This document shows positions 1 to 12,494 of a stretch of 64,000 nucleotides of DNA, piece after piece; position 1 is the stretch's first letter, and each line of letters opens with the position of its first letter. The notes under the pieces were generated by a model. The model was not told the DNA's origin. It saw nothing but the letters and a program-made list of their open reading frames with translations, and ran no database searches. The stretch spans positions 17,885,009-17,949,008 of the forward strand of contig CM040100.1 in assembly GCA_022496805.1 (NCBI GenBank). The letters are read 5' to 3'. This DNA is from Pohlia nutans. Taxonomy: Eukaryota; Streptophyta; Bryopsida; Bryales; Mniaceae. The position numbers were made by a program, and so were the translations under genes.

Positions 1-2406
1 TTTTCCAAACTCATTAAAATATTTTTTTAAATAATATTTTAAAAAATTAAAAATTATTTTTTATAATTTATTATTATTATTTTAGCTGAAAATTATTATT
101 TTAAATTTAAAAAATTATTTTTAACTAAAATTTCATTTTTTATTAAAAAAATATTATTCAAAAAAATTAAAAATTAAAATCATTTAAAAAAAATCGTCCA
201 ATGAGGGACTGCCACGTGGCAGTACACCTTGAGAGTTTGTGGGGTCATGAACATTGGAATGGGTTGGCACTTCAATTCCCTTCCTCCACCCTTTATTTCC
301 CCCTAACCCCTAAAATTCTTAGAAAATGTGCTACATGTCTTCTAAAACTTGGAGATTTTTTTTTTTTCAAATTTTTTTTCGCCATTCTATAGAGGGTGGA
401 ACATACTTGTGTTTCACCGCTCGGATTTGTATTTTAAATTAAAAAAAGTCGAAAATATTGCAATTCCAAAAACAAAGACTCACTTTTCTGAACTTTTAAA
501 CCCTCAACAAGTTTAAGGTGTTCTTCAACATCCTAAACATCTCCAAACACAGCGAAGATTGGTACACAACTAAGTAACATCATATAGAATGTGAAAGTGA
601 AGTGCGACAGGTTTCGGTAGTGAGGTTTTTTTGATGTAGCCATGGTCAAACTCATTTGAGATTTTCGGGCATGTGTTTTTTTGGGGTGTTTTTTTCCACC
701 AAACGCAATTATCTTGCAATCCGTGCGGTTAAAATCAACGAAATTTGTTGTGTATGTTTTTCAAGTAGTTTAGGACAAAATCTTACAGTTAGAAGGTAAA
801 AAATAACATTTTTTTGGAGTTTTTGCCTGGGGGAGTAAAAATGGCAGCATTGGAGTGTTTTTGGAGGAAAACACTCCGGTCCTTTAGGGGATAAGGTGTA
901 AGTTCTGGTTTAATTTTGGGGTAACGCAATGGGCCTTTTAGGCTTGTGTAAGAAGTTTCCCAGCCCTTTTGTTCCATCATAGTACACGGATTATTGTCAT
1001 TCTGCAAACGTTCATTGTCTATTTCTTCCAATAGTAGTTCAATACACTCCACCAAATGCGGTTTTGCTTCTGTTGCAACTTTGATATTTGCCTTCATAAG
1101 CTCACCATGCACTTGCACGTTGTTCTCTTGTCCAAGTCCACTTCTTGTTCTTACTGGTACATTTTTCCATGAGAAAATAGCTGCATCTTTGACAATCCAT
1201 CTGTGTCCCTTACAAGATGGCTCCCACAATGCTTCCATGCAATTCGTACACCTTGCTCTACAAGATCACCGCTCGTCCTACCTTCCCCGTCCACTCATGG
1301 GCCAATCTTACACAACCTTCATCTTCACAACCCATTTGCTTTGTCCAAACTCTAGCACCCTAAATAGAACGAAAAAATCAATATACGTGATACTGACACG
1401 GTAGTCCCAAAATTCATGGAATACAAATGGCATTCCCTTATAACTTGGAAAAAAAGATTTAAATGAAGATAAAATTTGGGTTTAATTTTCAAAAGCATGC
1501 ACCTCTAGATTGCAATATTATGCTAGGTACATTCTAATACTATATTCATTTCCCTGTTGATAAATTCAAAAATTCAAAACATAGGATGCCAAAATCAATT
1601 AGAAAATGAACAATTGTTTGGAGTAAAGAAAGGAAAAAAACATAGAAGAAAAGAGAAGAAAGAAATGTAAATTTAAATTATTCATTTGGTAAAAATTGAA
1701 ATTTCAAAAAAAGACCTTGGAAAAACATATTATTTTACATAAAAAGAGAAACACCAAGAAAATAAATATGGAAAAGAAAAGGCAAAATACAAAAGAAGAA
1801 AAAAATAAAATTAAAAAAAACGCCTAACAATTAACAAAACAAAACAAAAAAACATTAAAAAACTAAAAACAAAAAAGATAAAAAAAATAAAAAAGCATTT
1901 CAAAAACCTAAATTCAAGTAAGTTATTTTAAAATTGAAAATGATAAAAAAAAATTAAAAAACTAAAAAACTATTAAACTAATAGAATCATAATTAATTAA
2001 ATTTTTTTTTAAAATCAGCAAGACCCTTTGGTAGGGCCTAGCCTAGGCAGGGCCTTGGCCGGCCCTCTCAACCCCGCGGAGCTCCACGGGGTTGGGAGAT
2101 GCGTCCTTTGGGAGGGTGTGTCCAACTATGAAATGGCATTTTTAAAAGCCTGTTCTAAGTATTCCTAGTATATAATGCCTACGCCATCACATATTCCACA
2201 CATTTCACAATTTACCTCTAAAAGGTCATGCTCTCACTACTTTATTTTTTGCAAATGACACTAGTTATGTTGTAAAGCTCAATATATAGGCGTTTTAAGA
2301 TGTATAGATGATATTTTTTTCACCAATTTTTTTTAAATTGCATATTTATGATGATTTTAACCTCGTTTTCTCTAATTCTTTGTAGGCGTGTTTGATTGGA
2401 GCGAAC
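1..2406. other. AT-rich non-genic flank
   Basis: Very AT-rich DNA with long A/T runs, especially 1-200 and 1,600-2,010. A short GC-rich patch sits at about 2,030-2,110. Apart from the weak ORF at 789-1,238 I see no gene, RNA or bounded repeat here. Confidence 0.5.
789..1238 (-). pseudogene. Unrecognised ORF remnant, Cys-rich at its N-terminus
   Basis: This 149-codon minus-strand ORF is not recognised as a known family. Reading on upstream of its first ATG in the same frame gives a Cys pair (RCTNCMEALWEPSCKGHRW) that resembles a small zinc-finger-like start, followed by a Glu/Asn-rich stretch. There is no upstream ATG in a good context, no second exon that I can join, and the surroundings are AT-rich and non-genic. 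It could be a decayed transposon-protein fragment. Part of the complementary strand is also open, so it could equally be chance. I keep it only because its composition differs from its flanks. Confidence 0.2.
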
Positions 2407-3212
2407 ATCCACTACTAGAAAATCGTGACCAAATCAACAGAAAATCAACTGATTTCTGTTGTTTCAGGCATTGCAATGATCGATTTCACTAATTTTTAAA
2501 CTTTTTGTAAAAATCAACAAATTGTTACCTACTTTCTGTTGATTTGAATAGTGCGATGACCAAATCAACAAAATTTTAGTGAATCTGAAATCTTTTTGGA
2601 ATCTTTTGGAATCTTTTGGAATATTCTGGAATCCATTGGAATATTTCAAGAATATTTGGAATCTTTTGCAATTTATGGACTCGACTTCGTATGTTTATAA
2701 GATTTTGGAATGTTATTATACCATAGCAGTAGGGCAAGGTTGGTATATTGATGCCAAATAATTAATTAACTCTCGAAACCATGAGTCATGATTTCAAACC
2801 ATTTTCCACTTTTGAGTAAGCCCTTTTTGATACAATATTTGTTGAATACAATTATTGTACAAGATGTGAATTTTTTAATAAACTTGTGTTTCACTGTTAA
2901 GTTAATGCCTAGATTTTTTTTTGATCAATTCAAGTTGCAATTAAAAAGTTATTTTTCAAAAGGTGATTTTTTTTTGAGTTTTGGGTAATTTCGGGCACCC
3001 ATGACAAATAAATCCAATTGGTTTTAAATTCTTTATACAAACTCTAAACAAGATTGTCAACATAATCCCCAAAGTTGAAAAACATCAAAGCACAAAATTA
3101 TGACTCTCAAAACATTTAAAACATTTAAAACACCCTCATTTGGGCAACATTTAAAACTCCATGGTTGAAGTTCTATGTACTTTGAAAGTTTTTTAACTTA
3201 ATCATTCACAAT

Positions 3213-3792
3213 TTAACCCCTAAAGGACCGGGGGTGTTGAACTTAGCTCTTGTTTTCTTGACTAGCTCTTGTAGCAAGCTCAATGCCTCATTAGTGTGGG
3301 GTAATTTTGACGATCGGCACCGTTGAAACTAAAGAAGACTTACATAGCATTTTTATGAAAAAAAGATCAACAAAATCGCACAATCTTTGAGAAATGCCAC
3401 CGTTGAGAAGATTGATGGAACTTGTTTGGGGTATTTTGTACACATGTTGAAATCGGATTGTTCAAAAGTGCTCCAAAAATTCTGAAAGTTTTATTGTGAG
3501 TAGAAATCATCATTTAAAACATGTGAAAAAAATTTCAAGGAATTTGGAGGTGTAAAGAGAAAGATATGAAGGTTTGAAGTGACGCCTAGATACCCACCTT
3601 GCAACTCAAAAAAATCACCAAAAATCGCTCACTTGATGAATTTCCGATCAAGAAGTACCTACAAATTTGGCTCTCAAAAAGAACCAGGGTCTCTTTGTTG
3701 CTCATCCTACAATTCAAAGCCCAAGAACCGGAATTTTCTCACTTTCTGGTTCTAAAAGCCGCATGGGGGCCTTACGATCCTTTAGGGGTTAA
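3213..3792. mobile_element. piggyBac-like MITE (TTAA, 580 bp)
   Basis: TTAA followed by CCCCTAAAGGACC at the left, and the inverted match GGATCCTTTAGGGG followed by TTAA at the right. It has no coding capacity and lies inside the CACTA element. Confidence 0.65.
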
Positions 3793-3800
3793 AAAAAAAA

Positions 3801-4430
3801 CTCAGCAGACTTTGGCGGCCATTTTGTCATAGTAGAATAACTTTGTTTTAAAATCTTTGAACTAAGAAAAGCTGGTAAATCAAGTTAAGTTACATCTCCA
3901 AAAATCCGTTTGTGATTTTGGACCTCCATTCAAAAGTTATAGACAAAATTCAGAGTGGGGTAGCAAGGAATATTTTCTTTGATATTTTCAAACACCCTCT
4001 CTGAATTTTGTCTATAACTTTTGAATGGAGGCTTAAAATCACAAACGGATTTTTGGACATGAAACTTAACTTGATTTACCAGCTTTTCTTAGTCCAAAGA
4101 TTTAAAAAAAAAGTTATTCTACTACCGTAGTAGGAAGGCAGGGTCGGCACTTTGGTGTCGAATAATTAATAAAAGTTCAAAAAGTAGGGGTCGGCACTTT
4201 CAAAAATAATTATTAAAAATTCGGCTATTAATAACTAACATTAAATTTTACTAGCAGCTAAACATTTTCCTTTGTTTTTGTCTACAATTTTTGTTGACTT
4301 TATTTTTGTTGATTTCGACAAAACACTTGATAAATTTATTTATTTTTCCGGCATTTTTTTGGGGAATTATTTTTTGCCGACCCTGCCTTCCTACTACGGT
4401 ATGTCAAAACGGCCGCCAAAGTCTGCTGAG
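3801..4430. repeat. Nested foldback (inverted repeats)
   Basis: Outer arms: CTCAGCAGACTTTGGCGGCC at 3,801 pairs with its complement ending at 4,430. An inner pair of about 125 bp each (about 3,832-3,957 and 3,992-4,127) has a spacer of about 35 bp. A third pair (about 4,131-4,155 and 4,372-4,396, core GAAGGCAGGGTCGGC) sits inside the outer arms. A transcript would fold into stacked hairpins. Confidence 0.75.
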
Positions 4431-4483
4431 TTTGAAAACACAGAATAGTAAGTATATATGTAAGAAAAAAATCATGCATTGTT

Positions 4484-4645
4484 CATCAAGTTCTAGTGGT
4501 GGTGAATTGGTTAGTGAGTAGAGTCATATCTATGAGGTCTCGAGTTCAAACCCGAGTGGCAACCGTGTGTATATAGCTTGGCTGCCCGGAAGTGTCGGGC
4601 AATCGAAAAAAAGGAACTTTTGCCTGAAAAATCCGGGCAGCGAAA
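4484..4645 (+). mobile_element. tRNA-derived SINE (approximate ends)
   Basis: An A-box-like TAGTGGTGGTGAATTGG (4,494-4,510) and a B box GTTCAAACC (4,544-4,552) have roughly the spacing of a pol III tRNA promoter. No proper cloverleaf closes, so this is a tRNA-like SINE head rather than a tRNA gene. The 3' end is not defined. Confidence 0.5.
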
Positions 4646-5059
4646 AAAAACTTTTATTTTTATTTTTTTATTTTTTTTATTTTTATTTATTAGTTTTCAT
4701 TTTTTATTTGACCAAATCAACAGAAAAGATCAACAGATTTCTGTTGATGGATGACCGGAACAACGCGACCGAATCAACAGAAACTATCAACTCTTCTCTG
4801 TTGATATAGACGCTGAATTTTCTAGTAGTGATCGTGATATATAACAAGTTTTGGTAAGCATTATTATTCAAAATTCGTTTATTTTTGAAAATGCCTCATT
4901 CATTTCTTGTTTTCACCTGAAATCACTTGATCTTATTTTTAATTACACGTAGTTATGTATGATCGCATTTTGAACCTTGAATTTGGATTGAACATATAAG
5001 CATCAGCTACTAAATTTAGTATATTTAGTTTAACTCATATTTCGCATAAATTTCTATAA

Positions 5060-6560
5060 TTCAAAAGACAAATTCCACGTTAGGGCCCCTAGAAGTTAGG
5101 GGCATCCAAACTTCATGTTGAATGTCAAAGATTTCTTTTTTAAATTTCTAAATATAGCATAATATACCACACGTGATGAAATTTGATGTACATTTCCGCA
5201 GTTTTGAAGACAATTAGTATGTTAGGGTCCCTAGAGGTTGAAGGCATTCAAATTTCGTGTTAGGTTCCAATATTTATAATCAAAATCTGCTAAATTTAGC
5301 AGATTTTGCAGCACATGCTCAAATTTGATGTAGATTTCCGCAATTCGAACGACAAATAACATGTTAGGGCACCTAAAGATTAGGGGGACCCAAATTTCAT
5401 TTTGGGTTCCGAGATTTATAGTCAAAAGTTGCTAAATTTAGCAAATTTTGCTATACATGCTCAAATTTGATGTACATTTTCGCAATTCGGAAGACAAGCA
5501 GTATGTTAGGTTAGGGGGACCCAAATTTCGTGTTGGGTTCCGAGATTTGTAGTCAAAAGATGCTAAATTTAGTAGATTTTGCCATATATGCTCAAATTTT
5601 AATGTACATTTTCGCAATTCAAAAGACGAACAACACGTCAAGGCATCGAGATGTTAGGAGAGCTAAATTTCATGTTGGGTTCCGACATTTATAGTCAAAT
5701 ATTGCTAAATTTAGCATATTCTACCATACATGCTCAAATTTGATGTAGATTTCCGCAATTCAAAAGACAAACACCACATTAGGATCCCTAAAGATGAGGA
5801 ACACCCAAAATTTCATGTTGGGGTCCAATATTTACAATGAAAAGCTGCTAAATTTAGCAAATTCTGCCATACATGCTTTAGTTTGATGTAAATTTCCGCA
5901 ATTCGAAAAACAAAGAGTATGCTAGGCCCCCTAGAGGTTAGGAGCATCCAAATTTCATATTGGGTTCCGAGATTTATAGTCAAAGTTGCTAAATTTAGCA
6001 GATTTGACCATACATGCTTGAATTTGATGTAAATTTCTGCAATTCGAAAGACAAACACCACGTTAGGACCCCTAGAGGTTTGGGGCATCCAAATTGTATG
6101 TTGGGTTCCGAGATTTAAAGTCAAAATTTGTTAAATTTAGCAAATTTTACCATACATGCTTGAATTGGATGTAAATTTCCGCAATTTGAAAGACGAACAC
6201 CACGTTAGGATCCCTACAGGTTAGGGGCACCCAAATTGCATGTTGGGTTCTGAGATTTACAGTCAAAAGTTGCTAAATTTAGCAGATTTTGCCATACATG
6301 CTTGAATTGAATGTAAATTTCCGAAATTTGAAAGAAAAACACCACGTTAGGATCCCTACAGGTTAGGGGCACTCAAATTTCATATTGGGTTCCGAGATTT
6401 ACAGTAAAAAGTTGCTAAATATAGCAGATTTTGCCATACATGCTTGAATTTGATGTAAATTTCCAAATTTCAAAAGACAAACACCATGTAAGGGCCTTTA
6501 TAGGTTAGGGGCACCGAAATTTCATGTTGGGTTCGAAGATTTATATGTAAAACAAAGTAA
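5060..6560. repeat. Tandem satellite, unit about 142 bp, ten or so copies
   Basis: The core CATACATGCT recurs at about 5,455, 5,585, 5,728, 5,871, 6,012, 6,154, 6,296 and 6,438, at intervals of about 141-143 bp (one of about 130). Each unit also has GCTAAATTTAGC and TGTTGGGTTCCGAGATTTA segments. The ORFs on the minus strand here are repeat artefacts. Confidence 0.85.
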
Positions 6561-8126
6561 ATTTAGCATATTTTGCAATGCATATTCAAATTTGCTGCCA
6601 ATTTCTGCGATATGAAAGCAATACAGAACATCATGGTTTCTAAGGATTACTTGCCTTGAAATTTCATCTTGGAGTTTTTAAATTATAAAAGTGATTTGAT
6701 AAATGCAGTTGTTTAGTTAAAGAAGTCCAAATTTGACTTATATTTGTTCAATTGACATTGGCAGTTCATTGTATGATGTTTAGAGTCGATGGATTATATG
6801 ACGACCTTGAGTGAGTGAAGTATCGTCAATTGGGAGAAGAAGATAATTATACATATGAGCAAGTCGTAGTGGAGTAGTAATATAGATCGAGAATGTAGGC
6901 AAGGGAGAACCCTTTGATGTAGTAGGATAGTGCAAATATTATTTACTTTAAAGTGTATGCCTTCATTTTTTATGAAAAGAAGCGTTTTGTTTTGACTTTC
7001 TATCAAATTGTACTAAAAAAATATTTCACATTATGTATAATTTTTCTTTAATTCATGGAAAATTCAATATGAACGAATGTATTGTTGCTATTAAAAAAAT
7101 GAGAATACATGAAATTTTAGAGGGGAAAAATTTCAAAAAAGTGCAAATTCTGCTCCGTCGTGGCCATCGGACAATGCACTTGGCCAAGTGCCAAAATTCC
7201 TAATTCAGTGTTGATGTATGTCATAAGAGCTTCTCCACCAGCAACTATGAATTGCACTCTGGAGGTTATCCAAAAATTACAAGGCATACCATGTAGCTCC
7301 CCACCAACAATTACACTCTGAAAATAGTAAGTAAGCCACTCACAAGTCACCACGCATGGATTGTGCAATCATGATCTGCAATAAGAAGAGAAGATACACT
7401 AGCTTGAGTCTTCTAGAGTTTAACCCTACAAAAATCTCATCCTCGTAGAAAATGGCTACCGGTATTCAAAGTGCCATAGATATACCTTTTTGTGCAACTC
7501 GATACCAAATTTTTATTTAACACCTAAAGGACTATTGTCTGTACCTATGATGTCAAATTTTGGTACAATCTTTTTAAAAAAGCAAATTGAACATGGGGGA
7601 ACAAACAAGCTTTGTAGAATTTATTTTTTATATTTTATTTTTTTCAATAAGTACTTGGGAGCAAAAGTTATGCCACTATTAGCACAGTTTCATCGACATT
7701 GAATAAACATTGGACAAACATTGGACAAACATTGGACATCAACCACAAAGTTAGCTGGCAACTATAATTTTTTCCCCAAAAAATAACATACAAGATTCAT
7801 TTTTGAACTCATTTTTCATATTTTCCAAAAATAAGTTCATAGGGTTTAGATTGCTTGAATAATTTAGTTTTTCCTTTCATCTTACAATATCTACTTCTAC
7901 TTAACGATTTTTTTGATGAATGAAAATCAACTTCGCTTTTTTTAATAAAAAAATTCCCTAGATTCTCAACTCAATTTTCTAACTTTCTAAGATAAAGGAT
8001 TAAACTGCCATTTTCCATATTGCAAAAAATTTAAGTTCGGAGGATTCAAAGTCTAAAGACCTAGTTTGGTAAAGTGGATTTTTCAATTTTTTTAATTTTT
8101 ATTTATTATTGTTTTCACTTCAAACA
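6561..8126. other. Non-genic interval
   Basis: AT-rich sequence. Only short ORFs without recognisable domains (for example 7,117-7,368 minus) occur. I see nothing I can support. Confidence 0.4.
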
Positions 8127-8375
8127 TTAACCCCTGAGCGCCCCAGCGCCCCAAATATGGCCTCCAAAAAATGAAAGGTTGCCATATTTGACTCTTATAA
8201 TCTTTTCAATGGTACGGTGAAATCATTTGTCCTTTCCCCCACAACTCCGGGCATGTCTCCACTACCAATCGGTACGGTCAATTTATGTGGATCTTGTTTT
8301 GGGTGACAATTTGATTCAAATAAGTTGAGAAGGGTCTGGATTTTGGTAAACATGCTCTGGGCGCTCAGGGGTTAA
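8127..8375. mobile_element. piggyBac-like MITE (TTAA, 249 bp)
   Basis: TTAA then CCCCTGAGCGCCC at the left, and the inverted GGGCGCTCAGGGG then TTAA at the right. The match is perfect over 13 bp. Confidence 0.8.
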
Positions 8376-10350
8376 TATCTGGCAATCTATGTAGTCAAAA
8401 TCTTTACCATATGTTTATATATTATTTCCATACAAGATCCTATAATTGGACATGAAAAAAATTATGTTTTAATATTATTTTGACTAAATATGTTGTTTTG
8501 GTGAGTTTTGGAGCAAAAACACTTCCGGATTAAACTTGCACAATTTTATTTCACCTCATTCAATCTTATCTCAAGTGATAATTGTATAAGAGAAAAATGT
8601 GAAAAAAAATTATGTAGGAGACAAACAAGAAATTATACACCATCATCAGGAACTTCAAGGCATGTGAACATGGTGCCATGATGGTGCATTGGAATGCAAT
8701 TAAGATAATTTGGTGCCAGCCTCCATACCAACCTAGTATGGATAAAATGACACTAACATGACCTGTATGCAGCCTTTCGTGTCAAAATGGCACCAAAATA
8801 GTCAGGCCCAACTTTTCTGATGATCTTCTTTGGCTCTTTTGTCTCCTTTGAATCCTTTGTTGTCAACTTTGAACTTTTTCGGGTCTCCTTTATCTCTAAA
8901 TTTCCACATTTATCTTTAATAAAATAAATGTATCAGATAATAGTAATTTTCTTTAAAAACCACTATAGTAAGTGTTAAGGTAGAATGTCTTGAAACAAAT
9001 AATTTAAGCTTTCTAGCATATGTGCAATAGGAGTAGAAGGCAAATAGTATTTTTTTTTCTTCACTTGAAAATAGAATTCATCAAGAATGCAAATTTTCCT
9101 ATAATTTTATTCTAAAAGTGGAATTTTTTACAAATTTTCAAAGTGAAAAGTTAGTCATCATTCAAAATCAATAACTAGACTATTTCAAATTTGTGAACAT
9201 ATGATTCCACAAACCGGCCCAAATTCTACAAATTTGATTGGTTGATACAAAAGTGGCATTGAGTCTGCACATTGGTTTTTGGTTTTGAGTGTATTAACCG
9301 TTTTAGGACATTCTACGTTACAAGACTCTAGAAGGATGGTTTGCAAACGAGGGCAAGAATGTTATGAATGTTGTTGACAAACCAGATTACAATCCAAACA
9401 ATATCCACATAAGCAGTGACACAGCAGGTTTAATGGGCCCATGACTTCCTTGAAAAGCCATGACAGGCTTCCATCTGGAGCTCCGTCATCTCAAGACGGC
9501 GCCACACCAGGCAGCCATCATTCACCACGCTGACAGCCACATAATAAAACATCACATCACTTCACTACAATCACATTACTCAACACTACAGAGTCATAAG
9601 GTTCTTTAGCAGTTGGGAGATCACACCCTTCTCTAAGGTCGAGACACCTAAAACCGATCAAATAAGACATGTACTATACTTGGGATAGATCAATTGATAT
9701 TTTGATTATTTTCCTCTTTTAGCACTACAAAAGTTAAGAAGTTTTCATATTTAATTAAACTTTTTTGATAATTATTTGATTAAGTACAAATTTTTAAAGT
9801 GCGAAGTTGTAGGTGTACCCAAAACCGATCATATGCTCTAATGTACAAATGAGGTACATCTTCCCTTTCAAAATCTAGAAATTAGGCCTGATCGGTTTTG
9901 TTTCCCTGGTCGGGAATGGGTGTCTCAACCTTATATGTAGATCTATAGTAGTTTTTTTTTATAAAGAATCCAGAAATCATCAAAGCTCTACAGTATTCTT
10001 TTATAAAAAATTCAGAAAATGTCACAGAGCATGTACTCAATGGACTATCATTGGCGAGAGGCAACCAACTCAACCTTAGTTGAGCTAAACTAATATGACA
10101 AAATCTCGTATTACGGAATCCTGTATAATATTCCCTGACATAATATGGCGAGATTGGGAGGTGAATACCACAAGGGCTAAAGAACTTTATGGTATCATTG
10201 ATTGTAACACACCTTATCATACATTCAAATTATATCATAGTGAAAAAATGGGACCCAACCAAGATAATCAGATTAATCTCTAGAGGACCCAAGATAATCA
10301 AATTGAGTCTCATATTTTTTTAGCAGTTTTGAGTAGGTCTTATTTGTATT
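8376..10350. other. Non-genic interval
   Basis: No coding region recognised. A slightly GC-richer patch lies at about 9,415-9,545. The 11-bp motif AAAACCGATCA occurs at about 9,650 and 9,822, and inverted at about 9,888. Nothing else is evident. Confidence 0.35.
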
Positions 10351-10698
10351 TTAACCCCCGAGGGGGCCTCATGTTTTTTTATAGTAGTGGTGAGTAGGTT
10401 TTATGTAGATTTTCTTTTCTTTGATTTTATTTATTTTTCATTCAACATATGTAATATTCTTCACTAATTCTAGTGATTTAAATTTTGGTCCATTAAAATT
10501 ATGTTTTTCACAATATGATAATTTAAATTTGTCATTTTAAAACTATGAATCCTTGGTCTTTTAGGTGTTAATCAACACATGCAATTTTCTTCATTCATTC
10601 GGACAATGATGTAAAATTGGTCCCACCAAAATTGTATGTTTCACGATATGACAATTAATTAAATTTATCGTTTTAAAACCATGAATTGTAGGGGTTAA
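10351..10698. mobile_element. Degenerate piggyBac-like MITE (TTAA, 348 bp)
   Basis: TTAACCCCCGAGG at the left and TGTAGGGGTTAA at the right. Inside are two diverged copies of a segment ending near AAAACTATGAATCCTTGG, which is also present in the MITEs at 13,544 and 18,611. Confidence 0.5.
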
Positions 10699-11459
10699 AG
10701 AGATTTGAGTATATCGTGCCCAGTCGCCCACATGAAGCAATCACTCACACACACAATTCTTACACAACTAATCACATTACATGATCATGTTCCTCGGTTC
10801 TCAATCTGATCAACATACTTATATATTTGATACAGGCAGAGAATACCACTTAAGGACTGTTCATTTCGTGCGGAAGAATGCATGTGTGGACCATGTGTAG
10901 GCTGAGCAACTCTAGGGCAAGGTGCTTCATGCCAATAAGCACTTGTAACAAGCCAGTAGTGAGAATCCAACATATGAATTTGGGCACAAATCTCGTGCAG
11001 AGTGGTGGTTTTTACATGTCATGAAAATCACCACTTCTATGTCAAAATTCATATCAATGTTGAATTTCTATCTATCATACCGATTGTAAGAGCTCACCCT
11101 TCTTTACAATTCTTCACTATGCACAGTCCTTTTAGAAAACTTTACCCCAACCCATTTTTATCACACAATAATAGAGCAACTTGTTCTTTACAGTTTACAC
11201 TAATCTAAATGAACTGAGGAATCTGGCGGGGAGACCAAAAAAAGAACTCCTAGCTTATGCACAAGGATATTTTAACGGTTGGGATTCACGCAAGTACACC
11301 CCCCCAGAATTAATACAAAGTTCTTTGCACTGAAATGAGTGGTTCACATCAAGTACGGGTTGAAGGACAGTATAAGCATCTATACATTAAAACATTAAAA
11401 CATGCTGAATGTTTGTTTTGTTTTGTTACGTTGAGATCTCTCTGATTGTACGCCCCCTC
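10699..11459. other. Non-genic interval
   Basis: Short ORFs on both strands without domains. No signal that I can support. Confidence 0.3.
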
Positions 11460-11765
11460 GGTTGTGTTCTTGGTATCATCGGAAAGCCCTCGATAAGGAG
11501 GGGTGCATGGAGTTTGTTTCATTGCGTTTGAACCTACAATGTGAAAGTTATGGATTATTAATTGAATTCTCTTTTTGTAAATTGAATTAAATTATGAAAA
11601 ATAGAATATGGGAGTTTTTGTTGTCATTCCTTGCATCGTCGGAAAGCTCTCGACGAGTAGGTGTGCATCAACGTCATTTTGTCGCTTTTGGACCTACGGT
11701 GTGAAAGTTATGGATTTTCAATTGAATTTTGTCACCATAGAATGAATTAAATTATGGATAAATTA
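11460..11765. repeat. Two-copy tandem duplication, period about 160 bp
   Basis: ATCGGAAAGCCCTCGA at about 11,478 recurs as GTCGGAAAGCTCTCGA at about 11,637. Both are followed by GTGTGCAT-like sequence and GTGAAAGTTATGGATT. The copies are diverged. Confidence 0.6.
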
Positions 11766-12199
11766 TTCTACAAAACAAAAGCAAAAGCATGGAGAACAAG
11801 AGAACACAGAAAACACAAGAAACGCACAGAACAGGAGGAACAGGGGAAACATCTGGGCCAACGGCACAGGGCCACACTAGTATAACTTTAATATGCAAAA
11901 CACTAATCTACAGTTTTCTACTACTTAATTAACTTGATTAGTTGCTGGTTACTCACTAATTAACACTCAATTAACTAGTAGCTGGTCCCAGTCAGCTGCA
12001 TGTGCGCCGGCCGCAGCCACTATTAGAGTGAAGACATCGTCACCATTTTCGCTTCATTGTGCACTGGCTCGATCGCTCCGCTGCAATCCGAGGCGACACT
12101 ACTCACAGATTCAAGTACCGGAGCACGCTAGCACATCTCGTCACAGTTTAATTAGCCAGCATCGATCGTCTGATGCAAACTTTGGTGTAAGTTGTGTGT

Positions 12200-12434
12200 G
12201 AATTGATCGAGTCGACGGAGAACAGAGAGTTTGATTGTCTGAGCTAGCCGATCGATAGCTAAAACTGGTAGCTAGAGGATCATATTGGCCGGTACATGAT
12301 TGCAGCAACGAGGATTTTGGGGGCTACGTATGAATTGAGTCGACAGAGAACGGAGAATTAGATTGTCTAGATCATCGATTGCTAGAACTGGTAGCTAAAG
12401 GATCATATTGGCCGGTACGTGATTGCAGCAACGA
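12200..12434. repeat. Direct duplication in the AGT1 5' region
   Basis: Two copies (about 12,200-12,312 and 12,332-12,434) share GGATCATATTGGCCGGTAC followed by GATTGCAGCAACGAG, and an upstream GAGTCGACNGAGAAC segment. The downstream copy ends about 60 bp before the AGT1 start codon, so the duplication lies in the promoter or 5' UTR. Confidence 0.75.
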
Positions 12435-12494
12435 GTAGCTCGTTTGATTTTTTGTGCGAAGTGGCTGAATCGATATATAGACGAAGAGAGTGAG

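Larger units (their letters stand above)
2410..4830. mobile_element. Non-autonomous CACTA (EnSpm/CMC) element
   Basis: The left end reads CACTACTAGAAAAT and the right end is its inverted match (ATTTTCTAGTAGTG). Both lie against a 3-bp direct repeat ATC (2,407-2,409 and 4,831-4,833). CACTACTAGAAAA-like termini and 3-bp target duplications are hallmarks of plant CACTA elements. Sub-terminal copies of a CAACAGAAA / TTTCTGTTGAT motif repeat at both ends (about 2,435-2,580 and 4,708-4,805), as expected for transposase-binding sub-termini. No CACTA transposase is present in its 2,421 bp. It carries a piggyBac-like MITE, a foldback and a tRNA-like SINE. Confidence 0.85.

Noticed and set aside
5231..6124. 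Three related ORFs of 64-103 codons
   Set aside because: They repeat because the DNA is a 142-bp satellite; there is no start context and no domain.
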